The notes beneath the pieces were generated by a model. It saw only the letters and a program-made list of their open reading frames with translations. It had not been told where the DNA came from and made no database searches. From NCBI GenBank assembly GCA_041658405.1, contig JBBAAG010000100.1:1-9374 (forward strand): DNA of 9,374 nt, given 5' to 3'. The DNA is from Elusimicrobiota bacterium. GTDB lineage: Bacteria > Elusimicrobiota > UBA5214 > JBBAAG01. This document shows positions 6,938-9,374 of this stretch, piece after piece; position 1 is the first letter of the stretch, and each line of letters starts with the position of its first letter. Both the position numbers and the translations under genes were made by a program.

Positions 6938-7836
6938 CCATATTTGTCTCCGGTGTTAAATGCATCGCTCATAGAATTATTATTGGGTTGTTCAAATTGA
7001 GAATAACCGAATGAAAAATCATATTTTGTTGTCTTCTTAATAATTCCTAAAGATATCGGATAGTAAAACTCATTATTGCCCCAATGAAAATATCCCACTT
7101 TTAATCCCAATGTATAGCATTTGTTAAGATAAATTGCAAAACCCATAGAAACATTTTCCCAATCTAACTGATTCTTTTGTGGTAACCATAGTAAAGTTGA
7201 TATGTTTACAGAAGACTGATAAACCAAACCTAAATTAAGCAACTCCTTAAATAATTCACAACTTATACCTACATCATATCCAATAGAATTATAATGATAT
7301 GCATGATCTTTTAAATCAAGCAATTCAAATATACCAACATATTCAAATCGATTAAAATAATAAGCTAAGTTAATTCCAATGTTTAGCTTATTGTATAAAT
7401 AGTTTGAATAAGCAAAAGAAAGTTTTGTAGATGTTCTTTCTTGATTTGGAAGATTATGTTCAATAAAACTCATTTGATCATTTATTTCCGGTGTACTAAT
7501 AGAAAAACCCAATTTACCAATTTTTGTTGGAAATACTACTGCTATATTGCTTACTAATAAATATGTGTTCAAATAATAAACATTAAAATCGGACTTTGAC
7601 GAGTTGTCTTTTTCAGATTCTATCGATAGATAGCAATCAATTAACATTTGATATTTCTCAATTCTGGATAATAACGCGGGATTCCAATATATTGCAGACA
7701 CGTCGTCAATCGACGCTATACATGCACCACCCATACCCCATCCTCTTGTACCAACATACGAAAATGAAAAACAATAGGTGGTATTAATAATCAATCCGAT
7801 AGATAAAATTATGCATCTCCAAATATTTATTTTCAT
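6907..7836 (-). CDS. PorV/FadL-like outer-membrane beta-barrel protein, probably frameshifted near its C-terminus
   Basis: As read, 309 residues. Residues 1 to about 24 form a signal peptide (KINIWR, then a hydrophobic core), so the product should be exported. Residues 33-56 (GMGGACIASIDDVSAIYWNPALL, split by family motifs MGGA and YWNPA) match the N-terminal hatch motif of OMPP1/FadL, PorV and UPF0164 proteins. The rest alternates short polar turns with amphipathic strands rich in Tyr, Phe and Gly, as in barrels. The frame stops at a TAG soon after a run of eight T; dropping one T gives a 344-residue product ending at 6801. Base composition is much more AT-rich than the neighbouring pur genes, and no clear Shine-Dalgarno precedes the ATG. 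Its natural job is unknown: relatives move hydrophobic compounds or serve type IX secretion. Nothing links it to purine synthesis, so it is probably cassette cargo. Confidence 0.8.
   Translation of the reverse strand: MKINIWRCIILSIGLIINTTYCFSFSYVGTRGWGMGGACIASIDDVSAIYWNPALLSRIEKYQMLIDCYLSIESEKDNSSKSDFNVYYLNTYLLVSNIAVVFPTKIGKLGFSISTPEINDQMSFIEHNLPNQERTSTKLSFAYSNYLYNKLNIGINLAYYFNRFEYVGIFELLDLKDHAYHYNSIGYDVGISCELFKELLNLGLVYQSSVNISTLLWLPQKNQLDWENVSMGFAIYLNKCYTLGLKVGYFHWGNNEFYYPISLGIIKKTTKYDFSFGYSQFEQPNNNSMSDAFNTGDKYGFFYYRYIYS
6930..6937 (+). repeat. Homopolymer run of eight A (eight T in the coding strand)
   Basis: Mononucleotide run at the exact place where the outer-membrane gene changes frame. 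Such runs are prone to polymerase slippage and to base-count error in sequencing. Confidence 0.8.
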
Positions 7837-7867
7837 TTATCTATACAAACTCTTAAACATAACAAAA

Positions 7868-7895
7868 ATAATACCCCTCTTTTTTTCACATACAA
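7868..7895 (-). promoter_or_regulatory. Candidate promoter of the outer-membrane gene
   Basis: On the minus strand TTGTAT (7890-7895) is followed after 16 bp by TATTAT (7868-7873), about 30 bp before the ATG at 7836. The overlapping string TATTTTTG also fits the TAnnTTTG -7 element known from Bacteroidota. The 105-bp stretch between the ATG and copy B is AT-rich, so chance matches are likely. Confidence 0.35.
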
Positions 7896-7941
7896 CATTA
7901 CTTGCAGATTCCTTTGGTACAACGATTCAACTGAAGCGGGT

Positions 7942-8084
7942 TGTAAATTAACCTGCTGTTTTGATCCACTTTTAACATCCAATAATAACCAGCTCTCACT
8001 TTGAATTTACCGACGATAGCATTATACATTCCTCCGGGTCAATATTCAAGATTAAGATGGGTCAATTTTGGAAGTTAATTTGCA
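7942..8084. mobile_element. Short inverted-repeat element, copy B (143 bp), overlapping the purN 3' end
   Basis: Second copy, same orientation as copy A. It shares the left end TGTAAATTAACCTGCTGTTT, an internal ATTTACCGACGAT block, the CCGGGTCA region and the right end, and it has 24 extra bases near its middle. The left TGATCC has decayed from TGACCC; the right end keeps GGGTCA at 8036 and 8059, again 23 bp apart. Its outer terminus falls exactly at codon 202 of purN. No adjacent target duplication is seen for this copy alone. Confidence 0.75.
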
Positions 8085-8687
8085 CAGTATACCGTCGGTA
8101 AACATTCGCACAGCTTCCGGCAAAATCTTATGCTCTTCGACAAGTACGCGTTTCGCTAATGTTTCCGGTGTATCCCCGGGTAATACCGGTACTTTTGATT
8201 GCAATACAATTTTCCCGTGGTCATACTCAGAATCAACCACATGAACCGTACACCCGGACTCTTTCACACCAGAAGCAAGGACAGCTTCATGAACGTAATG
8301 CCCATACATCCCTTTCCCTCCGAACTTAGGGAGTAAGGCAGGATGGATATTCAATATTTTCCCATGGAAATGTTTTACAAATCCGGATGATAGTTTTAGT
8401 AAGTACCCTGCGAGGATTACAAGCCCAACATCATGATTCACAAGTTCGGTTTTCACTGCGGAATGATACTCATTATTATCCCCAAACTTTTTGCGCTCAA
8501 GGAAGACTGCGGGGATCCCGTGTTTACTTGCGCGTTCAAGCGCGTATGCGTCTGAACGGTTCGATATAACAACCACTATGCGGCCGTTTGTGATTTTCCC
8601 TGATTCAACAGCGTCAATAATAGCTTGGAGGTTCGTCCCACCGCCTGAAACCAGTACGCCGATGTTGACCACACCGTTGGTACCCAT
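8052..8687 (-). CDS. purN: Phosphoribosylglycinamide formyltransferase, C-terminus supplied by mobile element
   Basis: Transfers a formyl group from 10-formyltetrahydrofolate to GAR, giving FGAR; cytoplasmic. The 211-residue product has the glycine loop LVSGGGTN (12-19) and the catalytic set N113, H115 (ILNIHPALLP) and D156 (VDSEYDHGK), equivalent to E. coli N106, H108 and D144. The conserved fold ends at about residue 201 (EAVRMFTDGIL). Codons 202-211 (CKLTSKIDPS) and the stop are read from the inverted end of copy B, so the native tail has been replaced. The family tail is short and variable and lies beyond the catalytic residues, so activity is probably kept. The ATG start lies 3 bp after the purM stop with only a weak ribosome site, suggesting coupling to purM. 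Confidence 0.95.
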   Translation of the reverse strand: MGTNGVVNIGVLVSGGGTNLQAIIDAVESGKITNGRIVVVISNRSDAYALERASKHGIPAVFLERKKFGDNNEYHSAVKTELVNHDVGLVILAGYLLKLSSGFVKHFHGKILNIHPALLPKFGGKGMYGHYVHEAVLASGVKESGCTVHVVDSEYDHGKIVLQSKVPVLPGDTPETLAKRVLVEEHKILPEAVRMFTDGILCKLTSKIDPS

Positions 8688-8690
8688 CCG

Positions 8691-9374
8691 TTACTTAACA
8701 ACCACTTCGGATTTACCCTTAACCACTTCACCGATATACCGCGCAGCGGGCATTAACTTCTTTATTCTTGCAGCATTCTTAACATCGGCAACTATCACTA
8801 ACCCGATACCCATGTTAAGAGTACGATACATTTCGTGTTCCGGTACGTTACCGCGTTTTTGTATTACTTCAAATATCCTTGGTATTTCCCACGACTTTTT
8901 GTGGATAACGATCCCGCAGTTTTTGGGTAATACCCGCGGAATATTGTCGTAGAACCCGCCACCGGTAATATGCGCCATCCCTTTAATCTTCACACCTTTT
9001 GCGAGTAAAGAGAGGATATCTTTTACATATATTTTAGTAGGCGCAAAAAGTTCTTTTGCGTATTTCTTAAGTTCACCGCGTTTATTAAACACTCTTCGGA
9101 TAAGCGAGTACCCGTTTGAATGCGGGCCAGAGGAGGGCAGCCCCAAAACTGTATCCCCCGGTTTTATTGTGGACCCATCAATAACTTTTTCACGGTCAAC
9201 TATTCCTACTACAAACCCTGCAATATCGTATTCACCAACAGGATAAAATCCTGGCATCTCAGCGGTTTCACCGCCTAATAACGCGCAGCCAGCTTGCCGG
9301 CAACCGTTAACAATACCTTTCACCACTTTCTCAGCGGTATCAACATCAAGCTTACCGCAGGCGTAGTAATCAAG
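8691..9374 (-). CDS. purM: Phosphoribosylformylglycinamidine cyclo-ligase (AIR synthetase), partial (N-terminus outside window)
   Basis: Closes the imidazole ring of FGAM with ATP to give AIR. The C-terminal 227 residues are present and the frame is open to the window edge; the family is about 345 residues, so some 115 N-terminal residues are missing. Visible family blocks are LDYYACGKLDVDTAEKVV at the edge, GGETAEMPGFYPVGEYD and HITGGGFYDNIPRVLP, all closely like E. coli PurM. The methionine at 9326 is internal and should not be taken as the start. It is followed by purN after 3 bp, the common purM-purN order. Confidence 0.96.
   Translation of the reverse strand, partial: LDYYACGKLDVDTAEKVVKGIVNGCRQAGCALLGGETAEMPGFYPVGEYDIAGFVVGIVDREKVIDGSTIKPGDTVLGLPSSGPHSNGYSLIRRVFNKRGELKKYAKELFAPTKIYVKDILSLLAKGVKIKGMAHITGGGFYDNIPRVLPKNCGIVIHKKSWEIPRIFEVIQKRGNVPEHEMYRTLNMGIGLVIVADVKNAARIKKLMPAARYIGEVVKGKSEVVVK

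Larger units (their letters stand above)
6663..8084. mobile_element. Composite transposase-less cassette: copy A + outer-membrane gene + copy B
   Basis: Two same-orientation short elements bound a 1160-bp AT-rich segment holding one gene, and the whole sits between purN and purB. One sampled line of the insert (7381-7440) has 15 G/C in 60, whereas a purB line (5701-5760) has 32 in 60. The layout fits a mobile insertion cassette moved by a transposase supplied elsewhere, or two independent element insertions flanking an older gene. Outer flanks, read on the minus strand, are TATACTG before copy B and TATAGAG after copy A, a 5-of-7 match that could be a decayed target duplication. Confidence 0.5.

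Noticed and set aside
6663..8084. CRISPR-like or attachment-site explanation for the repeats
   Set aside because: Only two copies more than 1 kb apart, each with internal inverted ends, and no integrase or cas gene nearby.
8491..8952. Plus-strand open frame of 153 codons
   Set aside because: Antisense shadow of purN and purM; no family motifs.

Overview
The window reads as a chromosomal segment of an uncultured Gram-negative bacterium. An outer-membrane beta-barrel gene and surface-sugar genes point to a didermic envelope. Gene order and mixed base composition would fit a candidate phylum of the Elusimicrobiota/Omnitrophota kind, but that placement is a guess because no marker gene is present. 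Every supported gene lies on the minus strand, so transcription runs from high to low coordinates.

In transcription order, the first block is purine synthesis: purM (8691-9374, 5' end outside the window) and purN (8052-8687). A foreign-looking insert follows, and then purB (5304-6596) and purA (3974-5275). PurM makes the imidazole ring (AIR), PurN formylates GAR, PurB acts on both SAICAR and adenylosuccinate, and PurA commits IMP to AMP. The second block is envelope sugar metabolism: a GT4 glycosyltransferase (2786-3958), an extended SDR sugar epimerase/dehydratase (1747-2688), a sugar-1-phosphate nucleotidyltransferase resembling HddC (1044-1757), and a MurJ/MviN-type flippase (1-1047, 3' end outside the window). 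Together they could activate, modify, transfer and flip a lipid-linked sugar. The gap between purA and the glycosyltransferase is only 15 bp, so the two blocks may share transcripts.

The most unusual region is 6663-8084. Two short elements in the same orientation (119 and 143 bp), each with its own imperfect TG...CA inverted ends, flank a single AT-rich gene for a PorV/FadL-like outer-membrane barrel protein. The ends resemble those of IS21-family insertion sequences, but no transposase is present, so the unit looks like a transposase-less mobile cassette lodged in the pur operon. Three consequences can be read directly. The last ten codons and the stop of purN come from the element. The outer end of the other element carries a -35-like hexamer that pairs with a -10-like hexamer upstream of purB. 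The barrel gene is frameshifted at a run of eight A (8 T in the coding strand), and removing one base restores a coherent 35-residue-longer C-terminus.

No tRNA, rRNA, CRISPR array or stretch over 300 bp without a gene was seen.
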